Assembly (NCBI RefSeq): GCF_003345655.1
Contig: NZ_QQOH01000003.1
Location: forward strand, 591,758 to 655,757
Reading direction: 5' to 3'
DNA length: 64,000 bases
From: Motiliproteus coralliicola
GTDB lineage: Bacteria > Pseudomonadota > Gammaproteobacteria > Pseudomonadales > Balneatricaceae
Part shown: positions 17,959-26,724 of the stretch, in pieces
How positions within the stretch are numbered: position 1 is the first letter of the stretch
How the letters are laid out: each line of letters begins with the position of its first letter
Made by a program: the position numbers and the translations under genes
The notes under the pieces: generated by a model
What the model saw: only the letters and a program-made list of their open reading frames with translations
Told to the model about the DNA's origin: nothing
Database searches by the model: none

Positions 17959-19118
17959 GATGTCAGTACCACGCTGCTTTCTTCATCCCAGTGCAGGAAC
18001 ACCTTGTCATCCCAGGTGAAGCGCTCGCCGATCCGGCGATCAAAGTTGGGTTGGGTGATCCGCACCTCTTTGCCACTGGCCAGCTTGACCCGGAACAGCG
18101 ACAGGCTGCCCATGTAGGCGATATCTTCGATCACACCACTGAGGCAGTTATCGCTCTGGCCCGGGTTCTCGTGACTCAGGCGGATCTTCTCCGGACGTAC
18201 CGCCACATGGACGATCTGATCCGGCGAACAGCTGATACCGTGATTGATAAACAGGGTACTGCCGGCTTCTTTGGACTTGATCCGAACACTGTCCGGCTTA
18301 TCCTCAATCACCTTACCCTCGAACAGGTTGACCGAGCCGATAAACTCGGCCACAAAGCGGCTGCTGGGGTATTCGTAAACATCGTGGGGCTCGTCGGTTT
18401 GGACGATCACACCGTGATTCATTACCCCGATCCGGGTCGCCAGCGTCATCGCCTCTTCCTGATCGTGGGTCACCACCACGAAGGTCACCCCCAGCTCCTC
18501 CTGAATATTCATCAGCTCGAACTGGGTCTCTTCACGCAGCTTCTTATCCAACGCCCCGAGCGGCTCGTCCAGCAGCAGTAGCTTGGGTCGCTTCACCAGT
18601 GCCCGTGCCAGTGCCACCCGCTGTCGCTGACCACCACTGAGCTGACTGGGCTTACGACGCCCCAGATGACCCAGCTGGACCATCTCCAGCATCTCGCCGA
18701 CCCGCTGCTTGATCTCCGCCCGCGCAACGCCTTCGCGCTTCAGGCCGAAGGCAACATTGTCGGCCACGCTCAGGTGCGGGAACAGCGCATAGCTCTGGAA
18801 CATCATATTGACCGGGCGCTTCCAGGGTTCAACCCCGGACATATCGACGCCATCGATCAGAATCCGGCCGGAGGTCGGGTTTTCAAACCCCGCCAGCATC
18901 CGCAACAGGGTACTCTTGCCCGAACCGGAGCCTCCCAGCAGACAGAACAGCTCGTTTTTGTAGATATCCAAAGACACATTATCAACGGCGGTGAACTCGC
19001 CGAATTTCTTGGTCACTCCCTGGATTTGAAGAAAGGGTTCCGCGCCTTCCTGTTTCCATACGGGGATTTCCTGCTGCGCGGGTGTCGTGGGTTGCATCTC
19101 GGTAACAGCTGAAGTCAT
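17955..19118 (-). CDS. potG: Putrescine ABC transporter ATP-binding protein PotG
   Basis: ATPase driving polyamine import, 387 residues. Walker A GGSGSGKST (62-70), signature LSGGQRQR (160-167), Walker B LLLLDEP (180-186), then the switch histidine in VVVTHDQEEA. A C-terminal TOBE-type regulatory domain (about 290-380) is typical of PotA/PotG. It is the first gene after the 192-nt potF-potG gap, which holds a GTGATCAC palindrome. Confidence 0.94.
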   Translation of the reverse strand: MTSAVTEMQPTTPAQQEIPVWKQEGAEPFLQIQGVTKKFGEFTAVDNVSLDIYKNELFCLLGGSGSGKSTLLRMLAGFENPTSGRILIDGVDMSGVEPWKRPVNMMFQSYALFPHLSVADNVAFGLKREGVARAEIKQRVGEMLEMVQLGHLGRRKPSQLSGGQRQRVALARALVKRPKLLLLDEPLGALDKKLREETQFELMNIQEELGVTFVVVTHDQEEAMTLATRIGVMNHGVIVQTDEPHDVYEYPSSRFVAEFIGSVNLFEGKVIEDKPDSVRIKSKEAGSTLFINHGISCSPDQIVHVAVRPEKIRLSHENPGQSDNCLSGVIEDIAYMGSLSLFRVKLASGKEVRITQPNFDRRIGERFTWDDKVFLHWDEESSVVLTS

Positions 19119-19226
19119 AACTAAATCTCGAACGGAATGGCTGACGGGGGCTACGTAACGGCGGACTAGACGTAGATACCGGCTCGATCACTGATAGGTC
19201 GAACACGGCGGCTGGACGCATACGGT

Positions 19227-19234
19227 GTGATCAC
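19227..19234. promoter_or_regulatory. GTGATCAC palindrome upstream of potG
   Basis: The 8-bp palindrome GTGATCAC (context GGTGTGATCACCGAC) lies 109 nt upstream of potG. It shares its core with the two better copies at 20798 and 21634. The flanks are GC-rich and not promoter-like, so this copy may be chance. Confidence 0.3.
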
Positions 19235-19310
19235 CGACAGGCCGCCCCCTTTTCTGATCAAAGATAACCGAGGTTGTGACGACTGCCACCCCCTCGGTTG
19301 ATCGGATTGC

Positions 19311-20402
19311 TCAACGACCAGTCTTAATATTGGTCCAGGCGCGGGTCAGGATACGATCGTACTTTGAGGTGTGGGCATTCTGGGTGAACAGGTTTGCCTT
19401 GACCTTTTCCGTCGGGTAGATACCCGGATCGTTTTTAACTTCGTCCAGCAGCAGCGGCTCGGCGGCACTGTTGGCGACAGCGTAGAACACATAGTTGGCG
19501 ATCCCCGCACCGGACTCGGCCCGCAGCAGGAAGTCGATCAACTGGTGGGCTTCTTCAGGATGAGGCGCATCGGCCGGGATCGCCAGCAGGTCAAACCAGG
19601 CCACGGTTCCCTCGGTCGGAATCGCGTACTTAACAGAGATACCCTGGCCCGCCTCTTCGGCTCGGCTGGCAGCCTGCAGCACATCACCGTTGTAGCCTAC
19701 GGCTAGACAAACCTCACCGTTGGCCAGGTCGGAGATATATTTACTGGAATTGAAGTAACGATAGCTCGGGCGGGCGGCTGACATAAGCGCAGTCGCTTTT
19801 TTCAAGTCAGACTTTTTCTCGGAGTTCGGATCCAGACCCAGGTAGTTCAGCGCAATCGCCATCATCTCGGCGGGTGAATCCAGCAGCGCGATACCGCAAT
19901 CGGCCAGTTTGGCCGCGACCTCGGGCTTGAAGATCAGATCCAGACTATCAACCGGCATGTCACCCAAGCGTTCCTTGATCATCGCCTCGTTATAACCCAG
20001 GCCGATGGTGCCCCAGGCGTAAGGAACATTGTGTCGGTTATCGGGATCATGGCCGGAGATCTTGGTTGCCAGCACCTGATCGATATTGCCCAGATTGCTC
20101 AGCTTGCCGCGATCAATCTCCATATAAACACCGGCCTGGGCCTGACGCTCCAGGAAGGAACCGGTCGGAACCACCACATCGTAACCGGAACCGCCGGTCA
20201 TCAGCTTGGCTTCGAGCACTTCATTGGAATCGTAGTAATCCAGATTCACCTTGATACCGGTTTCTTTCTCAAACTGCGGTATTAAGGCCGGGTCCATGTA
20301 ATCGGACCAGTTATAGAAGTTGACCACTTTCTGTTCGGCCATCGCCGACGCGGACAAAGAGAGGGCTACGGCGGCGGCGATCCCAAGTGTCTTTTTTTGC
20401 AT
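19311..20402 (-). CDS. potF: Periplasmic putrescine-binding protein PotF
   Basis: Solute-binding protein of the polyamine ABC transporter, 363 residues, with a signal peptide (residues 1-22, cleaved after SASAMA). The mature start VVNFYNWSDYMDPALIPQFEKETG and the GSGYDVVVPTGSFLERQ region are diagnostic of the spermidine/putrescine-binding family. It precedes potG by 192 nt, so it may be made in excess. Confidence 0.94.
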   Translation of the reverse strand: MQKKTLGIAAAVALSLSASAMAEQKVVNFYNWSDYMDPALIPQFEKETGIKVNLDYYDSNEVLEAKLMTGGSGYDVVVPTGSFLERQAQAGVYMEIDRGKLSNLGNIDQVLATKISGHDPDNRHNVPYAWGTIGLGYNEAMIKERLGDMPVDSLDLIFKPEVAAKLADCGIALLDSPAEMMAIALNYLGLDPNSEKKSDLKKATALMSAARPSYRYFNSSKYISDLANGEVCLAVGYNGDVLQAASRAEEAGQGISVKYAIPTEGTVAWFDLLAIPADAPHPEEAHQLIDFLLRAESGAGIANYVFYAVANSAAEPLLLDEVKNDPGIYPTEKVKANLFTQNAHTSKYDRILTRAWTNIKTGR

Positions 20403-20797
20403 TGATCTGTCTCCATGCGCTATTTCAACGTTGCTTTGAGGTGAAGGGGAACACCTGCAGAACTCTGCGTCATAGCTTGTTTGTTATTGTTCTACTGCCC
20501 GATAAAGCATGTACACGACCGGTTGATCCGGCTCTTTTCACGCTTTGCACGTAGCTTGAATATACGTCAGCCAGCGGTCGAAACTACCCCAACGCGGGGT
20601 TATTGACACTTCTCTCAAAAAGAGGTAGCAACATCGTTAATCCTGCCAACAACACCTAAACAACAGCCCCTACAAAAACCACAATAACGAACAAAAACAG
20701 AAACTTATCTTATACATTAGATGACCCTCCATGAGGGTTCGTTAACTCAACCCGTAAATCCAAAGGTCAAATCTGGCTCAACTTGAACTAGAAAAAA
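20403..20797. other. potF / GntR-regulator divergent intergenic region
   Basis: About 400 bp without a gene, AT-rich towards the regulator. It includes a small hairpin ACCCC-AACGC-GGGGT (near 20586-20600). The potF promoter must lie here, but I cannot name its boxes. Confidence 0.4.
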
Positions 20798-20810
20798 GTG
20801 ATCACATTTC
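20783..20810 (+). promoter_or_regulatory. Promoter/operator of the GntR regulator
   Basis: A -35-like TTGAAC (20783-20788) is followed by the palindrome GTGATCAC within GTGATCACATT (20798-20808), which overlaps the expected -10 region. The layout matches that before the aminotransferase gene (TTGACA, then GTGATCACATT). Autoregulation is inferred. Confidence 0.5.
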
Positions 20811-20851
20811 TGTTAAGATCGCCCCATCGACAGACCAAACAGCTGCCAGCC

Positions 20852-21568
20852 ATGACCAAACAACCACCACTCAGTATCCACCTGCCGCCGCGACAGGACT
20901 CGCAGACCGTTACCCAATGGGCCTATCAGAGCCTGCGAAACGCCCTGATGGTGGGCCAGATCCCTCCGGGGCGTGCCCTGACGATTCGTGGCTTGGCCGA
21001 TCTTCTCGGGGTTAGCCCGATGCCGGTCCGAGAGGCTCTGCGACAGCTGGCGGCAGAGAACGCGCTGGAGATTCTCGGCAATCGTCGGGTAATGGTGCCG
21101 CAAATGACGGCGATGAAGTTCACCGAGCTGTGCGAAGCACGAATCGCTTTGGAGAGCCATGCCGCCGTTCGGGCACTGCCCTATGTCGATAAAGAGCGCC
21201 TGGAACAGTTACGCCAACTGGACCTGGAGATCGACCGGGCGCAAGAGAGCGGCAAACTAGAACAGATCAACCGCCTCAATCAGCACTTCCACCGCCTGCT
21301 CTATCGAGCCAATCCGCACCAAGTAACGCTACCTCTGATCGAGAGCTTATGGCTGCAGCTGGGCCCCTTCGTCCGCCTGGCCACCCAACAACTGCAAGAC
21401 CACTATCAGATCGATCGCCACAAAGAGGCGATCAATGCACTCGAGCGCCAAGACAGCCTGGCACTGCAACTGGCAATCGGCTCCGATATCCGCGACGGCC
21501 TGGCTTTCGCCGGCACCCCAGAGATGCTGAGTCGTTTTCTCAACGGCAACAATCAGCACGCTCAATAG
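20852..21568 (+). CDS. GntR-family (FCD domain) transcriptional regulator of the polyamine genes
   Basis: 238-residue DNA-binding regulator. Winged helix at about 22-85 (LTIRGLADLLGVSPMPVREALRQL), then an FCD-type helical sensor domain (about 90-215) with metal/ligand histidines such as NQHFHRLLYRAN. It lies between the divergent potF operon and the putrescine-catabolism genes, so control of polyamine uptake or use is likely; the ligand is unknown. A GTG at 20798 is also in frame, but it coincides with the operator palindrome, upstream of the likely transcription start, which favours the ATG at 20852. Confidence 0.8.
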   Translation: MTKQPPLSIHLPPRQDSQTVTQWAYQSLRNALMVGQIPPGRALTIRGLADLLGVSPMPVREALRQLAAENALEILGNRRVMVPQMTAMKFTELCEARIALESHAAVRALPYVDKERLEQLRQLDLEIDRAQESGKLEQINRLNQHFHRLLYRANPHQVTLPLIESLWLQLGPFVRLATQQLQDHYQIDRHKEAINALERQDSLALQLAIGSDIRDGLAFAGTPEMLSRFLNGNNQHAQ

Positions 21569-21588
21569 TAACGACCAGCACTGGGTCG

Positions 21589-21608
21589 ACCTGCCCCAAA
21601 CGGGGCAT
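21589..21608 (+). terminator. Hairpin after the GntR regulator gene
   Basis: Stem TGCCCC/GGGGCA with an AAAC loop, about 20 nt after the stop. No T run follows; weak terminator at best. Confidence 0.4.
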
Positions 21609-21617
21609 AGGGCTCGA

Positions 21618-21646
21618 TTGACAACCCTATTTTGTGATCACATTAT
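21618..21646 (+). promoter_or_regulatory. Promoter with embedded operator before spuC
   Basis: Perfect -35 TTGACA (21618-21623), 17-nt spacer, -10 CATTAT (21641-21646). The 10-bp palindrome TGTGATCACA (21633-21642) occupies the spacer and touches the -10, a classical repressor position. Eleven bases (GTGATCACATT) are identical to the site before the GntR gene. Confidence 0.6.
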
Positions 21647-21751
21647 CTCAACACGGTTATCGCACCCGAACAGAACACCCGTGCCGATAGCGCCCAGATT
21701 CTGACCGCCGGTCTCTAACCTTCAATCCGCCGGCCAGCCAAGGAGAACAGC

Positions 21752-23143
21752 ATGACCAACAACACCGAACAACGCCAAGACACCCGCGACATCCAGGCCG
21801 CAGACGCTGCCCACCACCTGCACCCGTTCACCAATACAGGCGCGCTGAATGCCAAAGGTGCCCGGGTAATCACCCATGCCGACGGCGTCTACCTGTGGGA
21901 CAGCGAAGGCAACAAGATCCTCGACGGCATGGCCGGTCTGTGGTGCGTCAACATGGGCTACGGTCGTCAGGAGCTGGTCGATGCCGCACAACAGCAGATG
22001 CAAACCCTGCCGTACTACAACACCTTCTTCCAGACCACCCATATGCCGGCCGCCGAACTGGCCAAAGAGCTGGCCAGCGTCACCCCGAACGACCTCAACC
22101 ACATCTTCTTTGCCGGCTCCGGCTCCGAAGCGGTCGATACCATCCTGCGCCTGGTGCGTCAGTACTGGGTGATCAAGGGCAAGCCCTACCGCAACATCGT
22201 CATCAGCCGTAACAACGCCTACCACGGCAGCACCCTGGCTGGCACCAGCCTCGGTGGCATGGGCGGCATGCATAAGCAGGGCGCCCCGCTGGTACCGGGC
22301 ATCGAGCATATCCGCCAGCCTTACTGGTACGGCGAAGGCGCCGACATGAGCGAAGAGGACTTCGGCAAGGCCTGCGCCAAGGCGCTGGAAGACAAGATCC
22401 TCGAAGTCGGACCGGATAACGTCGCCGCCTTTATCGGCGAACCGATCCAAGGTGCCGGCGGTGTGATCGTGCCTCCGAGCAACTACTGGGCCGAGATCCA
22501 GAAGATATGCAACAAATACGACATCCTGCTGGCCGCTGACGAGGTGATCTGCGGTTTCGGACGCACCGGCAGTTGGTTCGGCAGCCAAACCCTGGGCATC
22601 AAGCCGGACATCATCTCGATGGCCAAAGGGATGTCCTCCGGTTACCTGCCGATCTCTGCTGTCGCGGTAGGTGGACGGATCGCCAACGCGCTGATCGAGC
22701 ATGACGACGACTTCAACCACGGTTTCACCTATTCGGGCCACCCGGCCGCTGCCGCCGTAGCGCTGGAAAATATCCGCCTGATGAAGCAGGAAAATATCAT
22801 CGATTATGTCGCCAACGATATCGGCCCCTACTTCCAGCAGCAGCTACAGGAAAAACTGGCCGATCACCCACTGGTCGGTCGGATCGACGGCGTCGGCCTG
22901 GTCGCCGGCATGGCGCTGGTCAAAGACAAGGAGACCCGGGAGCTGTACCCGGAAGATATCGATATCGGCACCATCTGCCGCGACCACTGCTTTAGCAACG
23001 GTCTGATCATGCGTGCCACCGGCAGCCGCATGGTGCTGTCACCGCCGCTGGTCATCACCCGTGATCAGGTCGACGAGCTGTGCGACAAAGCCCGCCAGTG
23101 CCTTGATCTGACACTGGAAAGTGCTCGCAAACTGGGTTATTAA
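21752..23143 (+). CDS. spuC: Putrescine-pyruvate aminotransferase (class III, PLP)
   Basis: Transfers an amino group of putrescine to pyruvate, giving 4-aminobutanal and alanine. The 463-residue protein shows HHLHPFTNTGALNAKGARVI, MAGLWCVNMGYGR, the PLP-binding D263 in AADEVICGFGRTG, and the Schiff-base Lys292 in ISMAKGMSSGYLP. Long stretches (IGEPIQGAGGVIVPPSNYW, HGFTYSGHPAAAAVALENI) match Pseudomonas SpuC. Closely related omega-transaminases exist, but the neighbours (pot transporter, aldehyde dehydrogenase) support putrescine. CAAGGAGA precedes the ATG. Confidence 0.9.
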   Translation: MTNNTEQRQDTRDIQAADAAHHLHPFTNTGALNAKGARVITHADGVYLWDSEGNKILDGMAGLWCVNMGYGRQELVDAAQQQMQTLPYYNTFFQTTHMPAAELAKELASVTPNDLNHIFFAGSGSEAVDTILRLVRQYWVIKGKPYRNIVISRNNAYHGSTLAGTSLGGMGGMHKQGAPLVPGIEHIRQPYWYGEGADMSEEDFGKACAKALEDKILEVGPDNVAAFIGEPIQGAGGVIVPPSNYWAEIQKICNKYDILLAADEVICGFGRTGSWFGSQTLGIKPDIISMAKGMSSGYLPISAVAVGGRIANALIEHDDDFNHGFTYSGHPAAAAVALENIRLMKQENIIDYVANDIGPYFQQQLQEKLADHPLVGRIDGVGLVAGMALVKDKETRELYPEDIDIGTICRDHCFSNGLIMRATGSRMVLSPPLVITRDQVDELCDKARQCLDLTLESARKLGY

Positions 23144-23180
23144 GCAAGACCCCCAAGCGGTCCAAGACAGAGAGTAATTC

Positions 23181-24668
23181 ATGAAAAGCTATTCCGAATG
23201 GCAGCAACTCAGCCAGGCGCTGAGGGTTCGCCACCAAGCCTATATCGACGGCCGTTTCGTCGATGCGATCAGCGGTGAAACCTTCCCGTCGATCAACCCG
23301 GCCAATGAACAGAAGCTGGCCGATGTGGCCAGCTGCGACAGCGCCGATATTGACGCTGCAGTCGCCAGCGCCAAACAGGCTTTCGATGCCGGTGTCTGGT
23401 CGGGCCTGCCACCCAAGCAGCGTAAGAAGATCCTGCTGAAGCTGGCACGACTGATCGAACAGCATGGCGATGAGATGGCGCTGACCGACACCCTCGATAT
23501 GGGCAAGTCGATCTCGGAGATGGTCAATATCGACATTCCCGATAGCGTTGACTGCTTCGAGTGGAGCGCCGAGTCGATCGATAAGGTTTACGGCGAGATC
23601 GCCCCGACCGGCGACGACACCCTGGTGCTGATCGAGCACAACCCGGTCGGCGTGGTTGGTGCCATCACCCCCTGGAACTATCCGCTAATGATGGTGGCCT
23701 GGAAGATCGCCCCGGCACTGGCGGCCGGCAACTCGGTGGTACTGAAACCCTCGGAAAAAGCCCCTCTCAGTGCCTTGCGGCTGGCGGAGCTGGCCACCGA
23801 AGCCGGTCTGCCCGACGGGGTGCTGAACGTGGTTCCCGGCTTCGGCCACACCGCCGGCAAGGCCCTGGCGCTGCACATGGATGTCAACGTACTGGCGTTC
23901 ACCGGCTCCAGCCGGGTCGCCGCGATGCTGATGGGCTACGCCGGTGAATCCAACATGAAGCGGGTCTGGATCGAAGCCGGGGGCAAATCTCCCAACCTGA
24001 TCTTTGATGACTGTGACAACCTCAAACGGGCCGCCGCCACGGCAGCGGCAGCGATCTTCTCCAACCAGGGTGAAGTCTGCATCGCCTGTTCCCGGATCTA
24101 CGTACAGAAGTCGATCAAACAGGAGTTTATGGCGGCGCTACTCAAGGCGGCCGAACGCTTCCAGCCCGGCGACCCGCTGGATCCGGCCACAAACATGGGG
24201 CCTCTGGTCGATGGTGCCCAGCTGGCCACGGTTGAGCGTTATATCCGCTCGGCGCTCGAAGAAGGCGGCCAACCGCTGCTGGGCGGTGTGCCGGAGTACA
24301 AGGATGGTCAAGGCTACTATGCCACTCCCACCATTATCGACGGTGCCCATAACGAGATGACCTTCGTGAAGGAAGAGATCTTCGGTCCGGTTCTGGCCGT
24401 ATGCGAATTCGAAACCGAAGAGGAGGCGATCGCCCTAGCCAACGATTCCCAATATGGACTAGGAGCATCGGTCTGGACCTCCAACCTGTCCCGAGCTCAC
24501 CGGGTCAGCCGCCAACTCCAAAGCGGCATGGTCTGGGTCAACACCTGGGGAGAAGGTGACACCACGGTCCCCTTCGGCGGCGTTAAGGCCTCTGGAAACG
24601 GCCGCGACAAGTCGCTTCATGCAATGGAGAAATACACCGACATGAAGAACGTCTTCATCCGCTTATAA
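23181..24668 (+). CDS. kauB: 4-aminobutyraldehyde-type NAD(P)-dependent aldehyde dehydrogenase
   Basis: Oxidises aminoaldehydes from polyamine breakdown to the amino acid, here 4-aminobutanal to GABA. The 495-residue protein has the dinucleotide-binding ITPWNYP, catalytic Glu265 in EAGGKSP and nucleophile Cys300 in NQGEVC. It resembles the KauB/PuuC group. It lies 37 nt after spuC in the same operon and ends at a strong terminator. Confidence 0.88.
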   Translation: MKSYSEWQQLSQALRVRHQAYIDGRFVDAISGETFPSINPANEQKLADVASCDSADIDAAVASAKQAFDAGVWSGLPPKQRKKILLKLARLIEQHGDEMALTDTLDMGKSISEMVNIDIPDSVDCFEWSAESIDKVYGEIAPTGDDTLVLIEHNPVGVVGAITPWNYPLMMVAWKIAPALAAGNSVVLKPSEKAPLSALRLAELATEAGLPDGVLNVVPGFGHTAGKALALHMDVNVLAFTGSSRVAAMLMGYAGESNMKRVWIEAGGKSPNLIFDDCDNLKRAAATAAAAIFSNQGEVCIACSRIYVQKSIKQEFMAALLKAAERFQPGDPLDPATNMGPLVDGAQLATVERYIRSALEEGGQPLLGGVPEYKDGQGYYATPTIIDGAHNEMTFVKEEIFGPVLAVCEFETEEEAIALANDSQYGLGASVWTSNLSRAHRVSRQLQSGMVWVNTWGEGDTTVPFGGVKASGNGRDKSLHAMEKYTDMKNVFIRL

Positions 24669-24682
24669 CTCTCCGTTAACGA

Positions 24683-24720
24683 GACGAAAAACGCGACCTC
24701 TGGTCGCGTTTTTTTTCGTC
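24683..24720. terminator. Bidirectional terminator after kauB
   Basis: Stem ACGCGACC/GGTCGCGT with a TCT loop, flanked by A4-5 on the left and T8 on the right; the outer GACGAAAA/TTTTCGTC also pairs. Confidence 0.9.
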
Positions 24721-24989
24721 CGTAAAATCGCCTGTTTGGTGCAGAATTTAGCACTTAACAGCGGCTAGCGGCCAATTTATCCAACAGAACAACAGCAGCG
24801 TAAATTATTTTAATAAAAACAAACCGCAAGAAAAAATACTCCTATTTTAACAACAAACAGCTGCTTTTAATCTCTACCCCGTATCGGGTATACGACCTTA
24901 GTCTTTATCAAGGTAGCCTCAACCCGTTCCCCTTTTGCTCAAAATCCAAGCAAAAAAATAACAACCTTGATTACTTACGAAGGGAAAAA
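24721..24989. other. AT-rich leader of the TorF-like gene
   Basis: 270 bp with no gene and low GC, containing the promoter region of the next gene; an AAGGGA ribosome-binding site lies 6-7 nt before its ATG. No repeat or operator was recognised. Confidence 0.4.
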
Positions 24990-25697
24990 ATGATGAAAAA
25001 AACCGTTGCCAAGTCCGCCCTGGTATCTGCACTGCTGCTTACCTCAAGCGCGTCCATGGCGGAGATTTCTGCCAACATCAGCCTGACCAACGACTACCGT
25101 TATCGGGGTATCTCCCAGAGCGCGGAAAACACCGCCGTCCAAGGCGGTTTCGACTATGCCCATGACTCGGGTCTGTTCGTCGGCACCTGGGCCTCCAACG
25201 TCGACTTCGGCGATGGTGACAACACCAATATCGAGCACGATATCTATGCCGGCTACTGGGGCGAGATCAATGAAGATCTGAGCTACGATGTGACCTTTTA
25301 CCGCTATATCTACTCCGGCGCCAGCGGCCAGAACTACAACGAGATCAGCATTGGGGTCGATTACATGGGCGCTCGCCTGGCCTACTGGAACGCTCCGGAC
25401 TACTTCGGCGGTGACAACACGCTGGAATATATCGAAGCCAACTACAGCCTGGATCTGCCCGAAGAGATCAGCCTGACCCTGCACGCCGGTTACAGCTTCG
25501 GCGATGAGCTCAAGGACGACGACAGCGAATACATCGACTACTCCATCAGCCTGGCCAAGACCGTTGCCGAACTCGATCTGTCGCTGACCTACATGGACAC
25601 CGATATCGACGACGATGACGCCTACTTCGGTAAGGTAAAATCCGGCGCCAACGCCAACCAATCGGCCTTGGTATTCAGCGTTTCAAAATCGTTCTAA
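24990..25697 (+). CDS. TorF-family putative outer-membrane porin
   Basis: 235-residue protein with a signal peptide cleaved after SASMA (residue 24). The mature N-terminus EISANISLTNDYRYRGISQS is the hallmark of the TorF/TIGR02001 family, followed by alternating amphipathic strands and ending in a terminal aromatic (KSF), as expected for an outer-membrane beta-barrel. The function is not established. It is monocistronic, with its own terminator. Confidence 0.85.
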   Translation: MMKKTVAKSALVSALLLTSSASMAEISANISLTNDYRYRGISQSAENTAVQGGFDYAHDSGLFVGTWASNVDFGDGDNTNIEHDIYAGYWGEINEDLSYDVTFYRYIYSGASGQNYNEISIGVDYMGARLAYWNAPDYFGGDNTLEYIEANYSLDLPEEISLTLHAGYSFGDELKDDDSEYIDYSISLAKTVAELDLSLTYMDTDIDDDDAYFGKVKSGANANQSALVFSVSKSF

Positions 25698-25727
25698 CAA
25701 CGATTTCGATCACATCCCGATTGGCAT

Positions 25728-25755
25728 AAAAAAACGCGGCCTTGGCCGCGTTTTT
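25728..25755. terminator. Bidirectional terminator between convergent genes
   Basis: Stem ACGCGGCC/GGCCGCGT with A-rich and T-rich flanks; serves both the TorF-like gene (+) and the cold-shock-domain gene (-). Confidence 0.9.
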
Positions 25756-25777
25756 CTGTCTGGATCTGGCGAACAGA

Positions 25778-26239
25778 TCAGGCGATCACCGAGACATCCT
25801 CGGCCTGAAGGCCCTTGTCGCTTTGAACCACTTCGAACTTGACCCGCTGCCCTTCACTCAAGGAGCGGTGCCCGGTGCCACGAATGGAACGGAAGTGAAC
25901 GAATACATCATCTCCCTGGTCACGGGTGATAAAGCCGAACCCCTTGGTCACATTGAACCACTTCACCACACCACCTTCGCGGTCATCATTGGCTTCGCTG
26001 GCCGAAATCACTTCAGCACCACCGTTGACGCGGGAAGACGAGCTCTGAGCGGATCCGCTGGTACCGGAAGCCGAAGCCGCCGTCATCAGACTGGCGATCA
26101 GAGTCAGAACGAACACCGTTCCCATCGCCGCCACGACATTTTCAGAGGGGAGTTTGAGCATCATGCTGTGGATCACACCGACGGCTGCCGCCACCACACC
26201 GCTGTACACGGCACCTAGTAACATTGTCTTTGTTTTCAT
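25778..26239 (-). CDS. Membrane-anchored cold-shock domain protein
   Basis: 153 residues. Two hydrophobic segments (about 6-26 and 34-56), a Ser/Gly-rich linker (57-87), then one cold-shock domain (88-153) with RNP1 KGFGFI (99-104) and RNP2 VFVHF (112-116). It probably tethers single-stranded nucleic-acid binding to the inner membrane, with the domain on the cytoplasmic side. This order differs from the CSD-DUF1294 proteins, in which the membrane part follows the CSD. The ATG at 26237-26239 follows GAGAAG; an earlier in-frame start adds 13 residues without a better site. Confidence 0.8.
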   Translation of the reverse strand: MKTKTMLLGAVYSGVVAAAVGVIHSMMLKLPSENVVAAMGTVFVLTLIASLMTAASASGTSGSAQSSSSRVNGGAEVISASEANDDREGGVVKWFNVTKGFGFITRDQGDDVFVHFRSIRGTGHRSLSEGQRVKFEVVQSDKGLQAEDVSVIA

Positions 26240-26466
26240 TATAAACTTCTCACAATTTTCACGATTAGTAACAGTCACGCCCCATCAGATTTACGCTGGG
26301 GTATCGCTACGGTATAGCTAGTAAGAGACTCGATACGCCGAGACTTCGCCGGTATCGAACCGACTCCCGAAAGCTGCGCCAGCTGAACGGCGGGATCCGG
26401 AAGATAGCCTTTATATACCGATTCTCAAGACAAGATTCAACAGCTTAGCTAGATGGAGAAACGGCC

Positions 26467-26688
26467 GTGGAGCCTACCGAGAGCCTTGAAGATCAACTGA
26501 TTGAACTGCAAAGCCGCCAGGCTTTTCAGGACGACAGCATCCAGTCACTCAGTGATGAGCTGGCCAAACAACAGCTGGAGATCGAACGTCTGGGACGGAT
26601 GGTGAAGCTGCTGTCGGAACAACTCAAGCAGGTCGGCACCGGTCCGACCAGCAATCCGGCCGACGAGCCACCGCCGCCCCATTATTGA
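26467..26688 (+). CDS. slyX: SlyX family protein
   Basis: 73-residue coiled-coil protein (LEDQLIELQSRQAFQDDSIQSLSDELAKQQ...) ending in the typical proline-rich tail PPPPHY. The molecular function is unknown in the family. The start is GTG at 26467, with GGAG 11 nt upstream; it is too short to be judged by composition alone, but the SlyX pattern is clear. Confidence 0.85.
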   Translation: MEPTESLEDQLIELQSRQAFQDDSIQSLSDELAKQQLEIERLGRMVKLLSEQLKQVGTGPTSNPADEPPPPHY

Positions 26689-26724
26689 GCCGTTAGCGCA
26701 GCGTTAAGACAACAGAGACGGGGG

